From assembly GCF_020921035.1 (NCBI RefSeq), contig NC_063157.1, forward strand, positions 3,720,001 through 3,784,000: a stretch of DNA of 64,000 nt, written 5' to 3'. The translations under genes and the position numbers were made by a program. The notes under the pieces are model-generated. The model was not told the origin of the DNA and ran no database searches. It was given only the letters and a program-made list of their open reading frames with translations. Of the stretch, positions 53,643 to 64,000 are shown piece after piece; position 1 is the stretch's first letter; each line of letters starts with the position of its first letter. The DNA is from Rhodamnia argentea. Lineage: Eukaryota; Streptophyta; Magnoliopsida; Myrtales; Myrtaceae.

Positions 53643-53817
53643 GTGTTTTTTTTTTTTTTTTCCTTCTTTTAACCCTTTGGGGATCATTTCATTTTACAGT
53701 AACATGGTTGCTCCTAGCACTTGACCTGAGATTACCTTTTAAGTGACCTAAGAGTACCTTTTAAGTGATGTTCTTTTGACCCTTTGGGGATCATTTCATT
53801 TAAGCATCTTCTCTGCA

Positions 53818-53851
<34 letters not shown>

Positions 53852-55015
53852 GTGGCATGAAAGAATACTGGTGTTTACTGAATCACATTCAATATGATCA
53901 AAGAAGAAAATCAAATCTAGGTGAACTGCTAAAAGCCAAGTGCCATTTTACCGGGAAACTTTTTGCAGTGGATAACAACCTTAAAATAGAATGCAAAATA
54001 AATTGAGAGTGCTCAAGAGCCAGCTCATATACCTAGAGTGGCAAAATAATCAGAGAAGAAAAGAAATTTCACAATAGCCTCTTAGCTTAACCGTTTCAAG
54101 CAAATTAACTCCAATACAATAGCATAAAACTTGGCTCCCCAATTTGTTTATCCTGGTCCCCAAATCTAAACAACTCAGAAAGGTGTAGCGCCTCAGAAAA
54201 CTGTAACATCTCAAAATACTTCCACTTCAGAGAATTGAATCCATGCCTCTTGTTAGATACGAAAAGCACAACTCTTTCCTTATAGATGGTATGAGCAGGG
54301 GGTATGAGCAGGGACTTCTAAGAAAACAAGATGAATGTCGCAAACAATCCTCTACTATGAGAGGGAATCCATATGGAAAGGCTTGAAATCAGGGGAAAAA
54401 CTACAATTTCCAAAGTAGTTGAATTTCATGAATCAACTTCCGGACATTCCTGTCAGAAATGGAAGAATATCCAGACCTTATCCACATTAAATGAACAATA
54501 AACTCGAATCTGACGATAATATTGCCAAAGAATAAGCAGAAGCAAACTGACAAAGGATCCTGCATAAAAAAGATTTTGCAACATGGGACTGTATTTGGTG
54601 ACAACTCACTGAAAGCATTAGAATTGTTGAGGTACGTGCGCTTGCTATGGGAGGGAGAACCGTAGTTGGATCATTTGATAATTGTAAACTGGCAAACCAT
54701 CAATGCTATATCATTCGTCACGGGAAGGGACAACTGAATCACATGTGAGAGCCTGAATTCCTTTTCTTCCCTCTGTGGAGAATTTGAACCTGCCAATCAA
54801 CTAGCCAATGAATTTCTTAGCCCAGCAACTCATAGCTTCCTCTCACCTATGGTTGCTAGAACCATACACTATGCCCGAATTACATTCATTATTGCTACCA
54901 TAAACGTTTATCGGAAAACATAACAGTAAATACTAAAATGCATGCAGTAGCGGCGGCATTTGGGGAGGAGAGCAAGGTACTACTGAACTCAATCTGCACA
55001 ATACTCAGAAATGGC
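53643..55015. other. intergenic with CT microsatellite
   Basis: (CT)n of about 32 nt lies at 53820-53852. No exon is recognised. The CCTTTTAAGTGA-CTAAGAGTACC words around 53735-53770 are locally repeated. Confidence 0.4.
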
Positions 55016-55019
55016 TTGC

Positions 55020-55290
55020 CTGTTTGTAGCTACCGCCATTGCCTGGAATGAAAAGAACAGGCACGCCATTGAGCTTGTTGAGGTGATCTGCGAAATCAAC
55101 CTTCTTCCAACCTTCATAATACAGATACAGCCCATACTTCCCTGACAAGACATTTTGCGGCGACGATATGGGGCGGGATATATGTTGGGTACATATATGG
55201 CATATCACATCCATGAGACAACCAGTATGGCCAAAATGACCAGAGTCACCACCCTGCACCTATCTCTCAGATCTTTCATTGCTTTCTCTT
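55020..55290 (-). pseudogene. PGAP1-like GPI inositol-deacylase, first-exon fragment
   Basis: PGAP1 removes the inositol acyl chain from GPI anchors in the ER. The fragment reads CRVVTLVILAILVVSW (N-terminal TM), then YMYPTYIP, then after a frameshift SSPQNVLSGKYGLYLYYEG, KKVDFADHLNKLNGVPVLF and IPGNGGSYKQ. About 20 residues after the TM are deleted relative to the family, and a frameshift lies near 55165. The exon ends at 55020 with CAG followed by GCAAGC, a GC-type donor. No further exon, including the lipase GHSMGG part, follows. Its own 5' UTR may lie near 55820-55960. Confidence 0.8.
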
Positions 55291-56889
55291 GGCATTATCC
55301 TTCCAGGTCCACCGTAAAGAGTAAACCTTCACAAAATAATAATCACTGAATGAAGTTACATCACTAACTAACCGGCAATTTCAAAGAAGAAACCCACCAA
55401 AAATATAAGCAGATCGCTGCTGTGCTGATTTTTGCAAAATAGGAAACATTAGACAAAAAAACACCATTCTACCATCGTTAGTTGAGTTAAGAGTACGATA
55501 ATGGTCGAAAGAGTGAGTGAGCCATTTCTTTTTTTTTTTTTGGTCCAAAAGTGAGCCATTTCAACAGTCTACACGAGCGAAGCCACTGAAGCAATCAACG
55601 AAATTTGCGCGACACAGCGCGAAAACCTAAATGCACAAGCACAAATACGCAGCTAAGCAAGCTTACGACCAAAGTAGAAGGGCTCAAAAACAGGGCCGTT
55701 CGAGATCCAAAAACTATGGACAAACAAAGAGATCTGAACAGCAAAATCTTACAAGTTCCAAGTCGAAACTGAGGCCAAATCGACACGACCGAGCGACGGG
55801 AAGCGGAGGAAGAAGGTGAAGTTCGAGAATGCGGAGCGGAGGTGCACCTGATGCGCCTATGTCGCCGGAGAACTTCCCCTGAAGAACGGGCGACGGTCGA
55901 ACTGCGCGCTTGAGGGGTCGAGATGGCGAACCCTGCTACAGTGAGGACTACGGAATGAACTGAGGAGATTGGCTGGTGAAAAATGGAAATACTCTGCCCA
56001 GGAAATAGATGGAAAAAATCAGGAGAAAAAACAAAACAAGATTAATCGAAAAGAGAAAGAAAAAAAAAAAAAACTATAGTTGACGGGTCAATTCCTGTTA
56101 AATTGCGTTCAAAAAAAGAGTCCTGAATAATTTCCTGACTTTAGGAAGCCGGATTACCACCGGTCCTACCACTGATTTGTTCAATAAAACCGGTTTGGAC
56201 GGATCGAGGGTGTACTGCTAAAAAATTTCTTACCCAACTCCGTTCACCTTATATAAGAACAGTCACAAAAGTCGGGCCAGATCAAAGGCGAGCCCGAGAA
56301 AAAATTACTCGCCCGTGATAGAGAAAATACTCGGCGGTTCGTCACCACCACGTCATCAACCCACGAGAGCGCACGGACCTACACAGCTCCATTCAAAAGG
56401 CGACACGTATCCTCTGACGTGAAATACGCGGTCGTTACAAACCACCGAATATTTTCTCATCTTTGTCTGTCCGAGAAAAGAAATGGCTACTACAGGCATA
56501 TAGATAAATCTCATTCTTATTGTTGATCAGCAGTTGCCATGTGCCGATGTTGATTGGCTTCACAAATTAAAATACCGAATTATAGTCTCTCTCTCCAGAG
56601 AGAGATTAATCCGCCGTAGCCAGGCAAAATCCAATGTGATTGCGACGTGTGGTTTGTCTTTTAATTGTCGAAAGTTTTTTTTTTTTTTTTGCCGATTTTC
56701 TCAATTTATGCCTTTATATAAGTAATTTATGCTTTCGAGAGCAAATTGATTATATTGCTCCTGGTATTAGAAAACAAATAAAAAGTTCGAACCTGGGTAT
56801 TGTTCTCTTTTTGTTACATTGTTTGCTTTCCCGTTATAAGTTTGTTGCTCTTAGACTTTATCTTTGGGATAATTATAAAAAAAAAATCC
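55291..56889. other. intergenic / former PGAP1 upstream region
   Basis: A GC-richer patch at 55790-55930 with a possible donor (CATCAG/GTGCAC on minus) could be an old leader exon. The rest shows nothing I recognise. Confidence 0.35.
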
Positions 56890-58010
56890 TAAATTTATGG
56901 GAAAAATCCAAAAAATGGCTTGAAGTTCTCTTGTTTTCTCAAATAAAGGTCTCAAGTAGACTTTGTTTCAAATAAGGGCCCGAAGTGACATAATATATTT
57001 CAATTAAGGGCTTGATTTCAAAAAATGATCTAGCCTAAAGTGTATTTTCGTCATTTCACTTTTTAATTTTTAATAAATTTTTCTCTATTTTTCCTTTTTT
57101 CTGATTTTTAATTTTTTTATAAAAAAAAGAGGAAAAAAAAGCCACACAAGCGAGAGGGTCGCCCCTCCCGCCTGTGGTCACCGACCCACAATTGGTGGGG
57201 GATCGGGTGGGCCGACGAGAGCCGGCAACCTCGCCGACCATTAGATAGGGCCTCTAGCCCTCACGAAAATTTCGAATCCGAGAGGCGTCGTCCCCGTCTT
57301 CTTCTTCTTCGGGCTTCATCTACAACTCCATGCAAGGAGTTCATCCCGGCCCTAGCCAACGAGGATGAGCTCTTGCAGAACCGCATCTACTTCGTGCTCC
57401 CCGAGTCGAGGCTCTAGCATTGCCCGACGGCCTCGGACATGACGGCCCTCGCCGTGAAGGCAAGCGTCGCGATGCGGAAGGTGTTGAAGTAGATCTCACC
57501 CCCGTCGGCCTCGCCCGGGTGAGCCAAGGGTTGGCCTCGACCTCGCCCGGGCGAGTCGAGGGCGGCCCTCGCCGTGAAGGCGAGCGTCGCAATACGTAAA
57601 GCGTCGGAGCAGATCTCGTCCCCGTCGGCCTCACCTAGGTGAGCTAAGGGTCGGCCTCGACCTCGCCCGGGCGAGGCGAGGCCGGGCAAGGCCGACGAGG
57701 TCGCCCTCTACTCGCCTCGGCTAGGGCCGCCCTAGGCTCGCTCGGGTGAGGATGCTACCGCCTTGGCGCGACGGCCAGCCATTAGTGAGCTAGGGCAAAA
57801 ATAAAAACGAAAAACGAAAAAAAGAAAGGAAAAAAAGAGAAAAGGAAAAAAATTTTAAAAAGAAAAATGACTAAAATACCCATACTCGGGCCCTTCTTTG
57901 AAATAAAAAGAGCACTCCATGTCCTTATTTGAAACAACGTTCACTTCGAACCCTTATTTGGGAAATCGAGAGCACTTCAAGTCCTTAAACAAAATTTTCC
58001 CTAAATTTAT
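56890..58010. mobile_element. Mutator-like element with long TIRs and 9-bp TSD, 1.10 kb
   Basis: The target duplications TAAATTTAT (56890-56898 and 58002-58010) are exact. The element is 56899-58001, with ends GGGAAAAATCC and, inverted, GGGAAAATTTTG. Long TIRs of 150-200 bp carry repeated CAAATAAGG-----AAGTG words. The GC-rich core (57150-57780) has tandem CTCGCCCGGGCGAG-type repeats and several copies of GGCCTCGACCTCGCCCGGGC; its long open frames are compositional. No transposase. Confidence 0.88.
57440..57700. repeat. internal tandem repeat of the MULE core (about 120-bp unit, 2 copies)
   Basis: GGCCCTCGCCGTGAAGGC through GGTGAGCYAAGGGTYGGCCT recurs at about 57442-57540 and 57562-57660. 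Confidence 0.85.
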
Positions 58011-59190
58011 TGTACTTTTAGTCATAAACCTTTTCGTTTTGCCAATTCAGTTTTGAACCTTTTGTATTTGTGCTAATTAAATAGTAAATTTTTGTGTGTG
58101 TGTCAATTCAGTAGTAAACCTTTTGTAGTTGTGTCAATTCGGTCCTTCCGGCTAATTTTGACTAGCTTGCACCGGCATTGACAATTTTTTAATATTTTTT
58201 TAGAATTATTTTTTTATTTTTATTTTTGTCTTTTCTTTCTCCTTTTTCCTTTTTCTTTCTTCTTCCTATGATCGATCGCCGTCGGTGAGGACCTCACCCA
58301 GCCATGTTGAGATGTGACCTCGCCTAACGACGGTGAGCCCTCAGCGGCATTGACCTCATCCACCGTTGGTGGGGGTGAGATTCACCTACGGCCATATTTT
58401 GGTTTGCGGAAAATAAGTTAGTTTACAAAAATATTTTTCCCATAAAAAAAAAACTCCTTCAAAAGTGAGGAAAATGTTCTCCTCTTTTTGAGAAGAGAAA
58501 AACATTTTTCTCATTTTTCTTTCCTCGTCTTTCACATTTCATTTCTTTTTAATTATTTTTTTACTTTATCTTCATTTTTCATTTTTTTTTTGAAATTTTG
58601 GTATATTTTTATTTTTATTAATTTTTTTTCTCCTTCTTCCTCCTCATTCTTTTTCCTTCCTCTGTCGCCCTGGTTGGCTCCATTTTCCTCTGTCGTCGCT
58701 CACCTTCTAATCGTCCCTTGCGGCCCCGTCCATGGCCCAGCCACCCCTCCATCGTCATGGCGCCTTGCAGTGATGGACAAGACCAAATTTAGAGGAGATC
58801 CTTCATGGCTCGCAAGATAGCTTGTCTACGAATCTGGCAACCGCGGCTTGTCCATGGTCGTGAGCCTTGACTGCGAGCTCGAGATCCCGACGGCCATGAA
58901 CTGCGCTCGATTATCAGCAAGGCTTCAGACCTAGACTAAATGAGTCATGCTCGGGAAGGAAGCATGGCTTCCGCTCTCTTTGCTTCATGCTTTCTTCAAC
59001 AACTGATGTGGCCCGATGCGAAGACATGGCTTCCATATATGGCAAGCTCGGGGATCGCAGGCCTCGGGCGAGTGCAAAATTACCGGGATCGGCCCAGCCT
59101 CGAGCTCTCCTCCAATTAGTCTCGGTCGTCATCGTGGCTGACGATTGGCCGAAACCAAGAAAACATAAAAAAATTAAAAAAGATAAGAGA
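58011..59190. other. remnants of MITE and simple sequence
   Basis: 58015-58180 resembles one arm of the CAATTCAGT-TAAACCTTTT MITE family (compare 26262 and 62615), with no second arm. 58450-58670 is T-rich. 58780-59150 has a GC-rich patch without a recognised protein. Confidence 0.4.
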
Positions 59191-59191
59191 A

Positions 59192-60237
59192 AAAGATAAA
59201 AAAAAAAAAAAAAAATCAAAAAAGAGCCTCAAGTACCCTCATTTTCTCAAATAAAGGCATGAAGTGCGTTGATTGTATCAAACAATGGCTTGAAATGCAC
59301 ATTATTTAAAATAATGGCATTAAGTGACTATATTAGTTTCAAAAAGGGACCTGAGTCATTTTAGTTAGGGACATTTTCGCCATTTATTATTTTATTTAAT
59401 TTCCCCTTTTTCAAGAAATTTTGAAAAAAACAATAAAAAGAAGAAGAACACAATCGGGAGGTTTTTGACCTTTTGCTCGTAGCCGCCGCCCCACCCGCTA
59501 TGACTGTCGGGGTCCTCGGCACGGAATCACCCTCCCCCGGCTTAGGCGAGGGCCCGTAGCTCTTGCTTGAGTTGGGAGAGGGCCTCGAGGGCCCGTAGCT
59601 CTTGCGTGAGTTGGGAGAGGACCTCGACCCTCTCCCGCATTTGGGCGAGAGTCGGCGGCCCTCGACTAGGTCCGGGCGAGGGTCGGCGGCCCTCACTCGG
59701 GTCTAGCCGAGGGTCGCGATCATTGGCCGTGACCGAATCGGGGGTAGATGACGTCCTCCGACCCACCCCGACCCTCGACTAGACTTGGGCGAGGGCCGCC
59801 GACCCTCGCCCGGATCCGGGAGAGGTGTCGGGGCCCTCTCCAGGCTCAGGCAAGGGCTACTAGGCCCTCGTCGCTAGTCGATAGGGTCGCTAACCCCCGC
59901 CGAGGCACCGGCAACCTTAACAACCATAGCCGCCGCCCTATTGGTAGTGGGGTGACGACTACTGACCACTTGTGTTTTTTATTTTTTTTAAATTTAATTT
60001 AATAAAAAAATGAGATTATGTTTATATTTTTACAAAAATACCCTCGATCGGCCAGAAAATTTGGCCGGCCAACCTACCGGCAAGGTCAAGCCCTTATTTA
60101 AAATAACCATAACTTCAGGCCTTTCTTTAAGATAATGATGGCACTTCGGACCCTTATTTGAAACAAAATTCACTTCATATCCTTTTTTGAGAAAATAAGG
60201 ACACTTGAAGTCTTTTTTTGAAAATTTTAAAGATAAA
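59192..60237. mobile_element. second long-TIR Mutator-like element, about 1.03 kb
   Basis: Same family as 56899: arms with CTCAAATAAAGGCATGAAGTG on the left and, inverted, CAAATAAGGGTCCGAAGTGCC on the right, and a GACCCTCGCC-repeat core. A probable 9-bp target duplication AAAGATAAA lies at 59192-59200 and 60229-60237. The left copy sits in an A-rich run, so this match is weaker evidence. Confidence 0.72.
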
Positions 60238-60881
60238 TATTTAAAATATTCCGAATTAAGAATAAAATAAAATGGTAACCCTTTTTCCACTCCCTTTTTC
60301 ACTAATTTGCTCCTTATCATAAAGTCTTGACCATTATATCCTTCGTGGGTCTAAATAATTAGATCTCCACGTCTAGCTTTGTTTCATGTTGTTGATTGTC
60401 ACTAACAATTCAAAATGTACTGTCTTGAGTGGTTACGTATCTCTTGAGAATGTGTAGGAAAAGCGGACAATAAAAGAGAATCAGAGAATTTTTTTTTTTT
60501 TTTTCATGTTATCTTTGTTGAGGTGTAATTCATTAACGTTGTGAAAATGCCACGTAAGATTAATTAATGGTAATTATGAACGGAAGGATAATAGCGGTAG
60601 AATTGTGACAAAAAGAAATGTTGGGGATTTTTATGAGAAAAAAAATTATTTTGGATATAATAGGTACAAATGCTAAAGTTGTGGGCTTTTTAGGTATCAA
60701 GTCGATGGAATTTGGACAAAAATGAAAGTTAATATTTTTTATGTGGTTTTTTTTTTATATATAATTAGAATAGAAGCTAAAGTTGGTTTTATTATTATTA
60801 TTATTATTATTGGGCCTCCATTTGTACCAAAAGTACGAGAAAACCCCATACTAGACTCCCGCTTCCTAGACTACCCATTTC
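60238..60881. other. AT-rich intergenic DNA
   Basis: No gene. A (TTA)n run lies at about 60789-60812. Confidence 0.4.
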
Positions 60882-61721
60882 AACTAAACCATCATAATAC
60901 AAAAAATCTGGAAGTCCCGCAACTCTGCCATTTCGTAGAGAGAGATGTTTGCAATTTTGCTTTGGCGAATCTGGAAGTCCCGCAACTCTTGACATTTTCC
61001 GCGGTAGCGAGATCTCCCCCTTGTCAACCATTACCGACGCCCTAGTCATGCACAAAGATGGAACCTTTACCCAGAAGGATGCGTCACAGAAGGGTATAGA
61101 CCAAAATGGCGCAATTGGGGAGTGGTTACCTCCAGATCGGGACGAAGTTCAACATCGACGCCTCGTGGGTGGATGGAGAACCCGTAGCTTAATTGGCCGG
61201 CATCTGCAGAGATAGCAACGGCATGTTGGTCGATGGCTTCGCAATTTTGATTCGAGCAGATTCAGCCACCATGGCGGAAACCCTACCTGTGCGCGAAGGT
61301 GTGAGAGGACTGTGGGAAGCATCGAGAAAAAGGGGAGAGAAGGAGATGTTGTCTGGTCAACGTGTACTGACCTAATACCCTGTGTACTTACCTCTGACTG
61401 TAGCTCCACGGTGGAAGGCCACACGGACTTGGAACAAAGCCCATGGCCGATTCGAAATATTTTGGAAGATTGCAAAGAGATGTCGGCCCATTTGAATGGT
61501 GTCGCAGCCACTTATGCCCTACGTGAAATTAATGGGTGTGCAGATTGGGTCGCAAAAGCTCGTAGACTTGGTTATCTCTCTCCTAATTGGCTTTCCAAGC
61601 CCCCTCAACTCCTTTGGGATTTGTTATGTAAGGACGCCAGTTGTCTTTATTTCTCTAGAACTTGAAAGTTAATGGAAGTACTTTCCTTTTGATAAATAAA
61701 TAAAAAAAACTAAACCATCAT
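60882..61721 (+). mobile_element. 5'-truncated LINE with RNase H domain remains
   Basis: The target duplication AACTAAACCATCAT (14 bp) is at 60882-60895 and 61708-61721, directly after an A-rich tail (AAATAAATAAAAAAAA). Inside, the plus strand encodes a broken RNase H-like domain: KFNIDASWVDGEPVA, stop, LAGICRDSNGMLVDGFAI, ADSATMAETLPVREGV, frameshift, then AATYALREINGCADWVAKAR. The tail plus a variable-length target duplication indicates target-primed retrotransposition. RNase H of this type occurs at the C-terminus of plant L1 elements. A 21-bp word (ATCTGGAAGTCCCGCAACTCT) occurs twice near its 5' end (about 60906 and 60968). Confidence 0.82.
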
Positions 61722-61800
61722 GACACGTCATCATGAAGTATGAACATTTCGACAAAAAAAAAAAGTACGAACATGACCCGTGCTAATTAGGTTCGTAATA

Positions 61801-62019
61801 TGGATAAACAGCGACGACTTCGGATGGTCGACCCAAGCTCAGCCGTCTTCGCCCTCAAGATCTTCATCTTCGCAGCTCTCATGATTCAGTCATCAAAATC
61901 TTCGGCCACATACAGTATCCTTAGAACCCCTTCGCTGCAGAACCCAAATTCCTTGGCCGACTTACGTGGCAACTGCATGAAGTCCGCGTCCGCGAGAGAG
62001 CTCCTGTGCGGGCGATGAA
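61801..62019 (+). CDS. short hypothetical ORF, 72 aa
   Basis: The frame starts MDKQRRLRMVDP, has a hydrophobic stretch (AVFALKIFIFAALMIQ) resembling a signal anchor, and ends SARELLCGR. I recognise no family and see no introns or promoter. It could be a fragment of a secreted-protein gene or chance. Confidence 0.2.
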
Positions 62020-62605
62020 CCGCTTCGTATCGTCGTTCACATCCTCTTGGGGCCATCTGGGCGCCCTCTATCCACTTCGCTCCTCGGTGCCGGGCGATTT
62101 TGCTCAGTTTGCTGGCTCTTAATCCGATATGGCTTGTTAATTCAATTGCCCGAATCTAAACACCCCATTCGAGCACTAGGATAGACGGTGTAAGCAAATA
62201 CAAGGCCTTGTGTACTTGGTCTGTCTTTCCATGTCCCGCTGGAAGATATTTCTTGATCTATTTCCTCATAGCGATACGCTCATCGCATTGAACCTATCAT
62301 CTTCTAATTATATCAATCCTGATCTAATCCAATGTACAATTTCTCAAGAGCGAGTTTTCATGCCATGATGACGAAGTCGATTCAATTTGACGTTCGTTTT
62401 ACCAAAATACTCAAATTTTGGGCCGACCACTGTAGGGTTCGAAAACATTTGATGCAATTTCTTCATGGATCAGGTGATCCCGATGTACACACTCTGCTAT
62501 GATCGACAAGCTTTTGTTTTTTAATCTTCTTCTTGTTTGTCCAACTCTGGAACGCTCGGAGAAATTCAAAATGGTCCATTTTTGTTTGCAATGAAGATCT
62601 GGACA
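62020..62605. other. intergenic
   Basis: No signal recognised. Confidence 0.35.
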
Positions 62606-63197
62606 TGTTCAAATGGGGAAAAGTATCAAAAAAGTCATAAACCTATTGCATTGGTGCCAATTCAATCCTAAATATTTTTATTGATATCAATTCAGTCATA
62701 AACCTTTTGCATTTGTGTCAATTCAATCATAAACCTTTTGCATTTCGATTAATTGAGTCAATTCGACCAATTTTGATAGGAAATTTGCTAACATGGATGC
62801 TGGTCCTACGTGGAACAGTTGGAGATGATGTGGATATTTTTGAATATCATGTTAAATTTTTAAAATAATTTTAACTACTTTTTTAATGATTGAGAGAATA
62901 AAAAGAAGAAAAAAACCAAAAAAAATCATTAAAAAATTATTGAAAACATTCAAACATATCGAAAAATATTCACGTCAGCACTAATCATGCCACGTATGAC
63001 AACCGAGGTGCACATTAGCAAATTTCCAATCAAAATTGGCTAGATTGATTCAATTAACAGAAATGCAAAAAGTTTAGGATGGAATTGACATTAATGCAAA
63101 AAGTTTATGACTAAATTGGTACAGGTAAAAGGTTTAAGATTGAATTGATACTAATGCAAAAGGGTCATGACTTTTTTACACTTTTCTCTGTTCAAAC
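62606..63197. mobile_element. long-TIR MITE, 574 bp, with imperfect 9-bp TSD
   Basis: The element is 62615-63188, flanked by TGTTCAAAT and TGTTCAAAC (one mismatch). The arms are GGAAAAGTATCAAAAAAGTC and, inverted, GAGAAAAGTGTAAAAAAGTC, extending over about 200 bp each with CAATTCAATCATAAACC-TTTTGCAT words. Related to the elements at 26262 and 33149. Confidence 0.75.
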
Positions 63198-64000
63198 ATC
63201 TTTCTCTTTGTGTATCATCCGGAAGATGTACTGGTGGATCAAGGTGGTACAAAATGTGTACTTAGGTTCATTTTGCTTTCCCTATTCAAATATCTTTCTC
63301 TTTGCTCTGTTTTTCACTATTTTAGCCTAAGCATCATGACAAAGGGCGAGAATTAGGGTGTACATTGGCAACACTTATACTTCAGAAATCAACTTCTAGC
63401 TCGAAGTTGATTTTTCTTCTTCTGCTCTAGAAATTGATTTTTGATCAAAGAAAAACGTTTGATAATAGGACAAAATTTATGCATTTGAAATAGAAATTCA
63501 TTTGGTAAAGATGGGCGGCTGTGGCGACAGGCGGTGGTCGGCGGCGGGTGGTGGCGCTTGTTGGCGGTTGGCGGTGGTGGTAGGCGACCATGGGCGTTGG
63601 TCGGATGTGGGAGGCAGTAGAGGCGTTGTTGGCAACCGGGAGCAGCAATGATCGGCGATGGGCGGCTACGGCCAGTGATGAGCATCGATGGGCCATGGTC
63701 TGATTCTCGAAGAGGGTAAACCTGTTCATGTACAACAATCGATCAACAAACTCCAAAATTTCTGTTCGAGAGAAAATGGAGGGTCAAGAAAGTCTTGCAT
63801 TGAGTGAGGTTGCCTCCTAAGATATGTGTGATGCAAGGAATAGTACCATCCCTGCTTCACAGAATTTCAATTCATAAGGTTGAGTGAGGTTACCTTTTAT
63901 TCTTAATTTTCCTCCTAAGAGAAAATGGAGTGTCAAGAAAGTCTTGCATTGAGTAAGCCAAAATCGGTGACATGAAACGAAGGCTTGTGGAAGTTGCAAT
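63198..64000. other. intergenic with GC-rich core and a direct repeat
   Basis: A GGCGGTGG-rich patch at 63510-63680 resembles MITE cores elsewhere in this window, but no ends were found. A 38-40 bp direct repeat (GAGAAAATGGAG-GTCAAG, AAAGTCTTGCATTGAGT) occurs at about 63771-63811 and 63919-63957. Confidence 0.4.

Noticed and set aside
57341-57689. Arg/Pro/Ser-rich open frames on the minus strand
   Set aside because: They lie in the GC-rich tandem-repeat core of a Mutator-like element; all frames look alike and match no protein.
59361-59782. Overlapping open frames in both strands rich in SRGP/PSPNS repeats
   Set aside because: Core of the second Mutator-like element; repeat-derived, no start context or homology.

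Overview
The window is nuclear DNA of a flowering plant, almost certainly a eudicot. The evidence is multi-exon genes with GT-AG introns, plant-only families (L-type lectin receptor kinase, PILS auxin carrier, plant RSH, plant-type DGAT2, SBT subtilase), AT-rich intergenic DNA and many plant transposon classes. Several IRE1-like kinase/RNase copies together with the repeat flavour suggest Myrtaceae (Eucalyptus/Syzygium-like), but that is a weak inference from memory. There are no prokaryotic genes, CRISPR arrays or rRNA.

Layout. 1-3.8 kb holds a possible LTR remnant, a broken 5' fragment of a plastid (p)ppGpp synthase/hydrolase gene (RSH2/3 type, minus) and a decayed 2-oxoglutarate dioxygenase of the DAO type (plus). 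4.2-6.6 kb is an intact three-exon L-type lectin receptor kinase (minus) with a 17-residue tandem duplication in its lectin domain. 7.9-9.9 kb is a small nuclear/coiled-coil protein (minus). 10.3-12.0 kb is a diverged tandem repeat that ends in the last codons of an intact 11-exon subtilase (12.0-15.6 kb, minus). 16-21 kb is gene-poor. 21.2-26.2 kb carries a two-TM chloroplast protein gene and a 190-residue coiled-coil protein gene. This block is duplicated at 29.9-33.9 kb, with a third short remnant near 35.6 kb. The copies have since acquired different transposons: a PIF/Harbinger MITE in copy 1, and a MULE MITE and a Copia LTR in copy 2. Between the copies lies an IRE1-like pseudogene (28.4-29.2 kb, minus). 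35.4 kb carries an orphan DGAT2 exon, and the intact nine-exon DGAT2 gene follows at 38.5-41.6 kb. 42.9-44.9 kb is a PILS pseudogene, then a 2.09 kb solo LTR (45.1-47.2 kb) and a myosin XI motor pseudogene (48.0-49.8 kb). At 51.4-53.6 kb the first two exons of cytosolic GAPDH are joined in phase to an IRE1-like kinase-RNase, which is the most unusual object here. 55.0-55.3 kb is a PGAP1 5' fragment. 56.9-63.2 kb is mostly transposons: two long-TIR Mutator-like elements, a LINE with RNase H remains, and a MITE.

Overall, five genes look intact and conventional (LecRK, coiled-coil protein, subtilase, thylakoid-type protein, DGAT2), plus the two copies of the 190-aa coiled-coil gene. They do not form a pathway. 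The rest is a graveyard of gene fragments, many of them 5' ends, embedded in DNA transposons and LTRs. That is consistent with transduplication and local segmental duplication. All exon boundaries were set by hand from splice signals, reading phase and remembered family sequences. No alignment was run.
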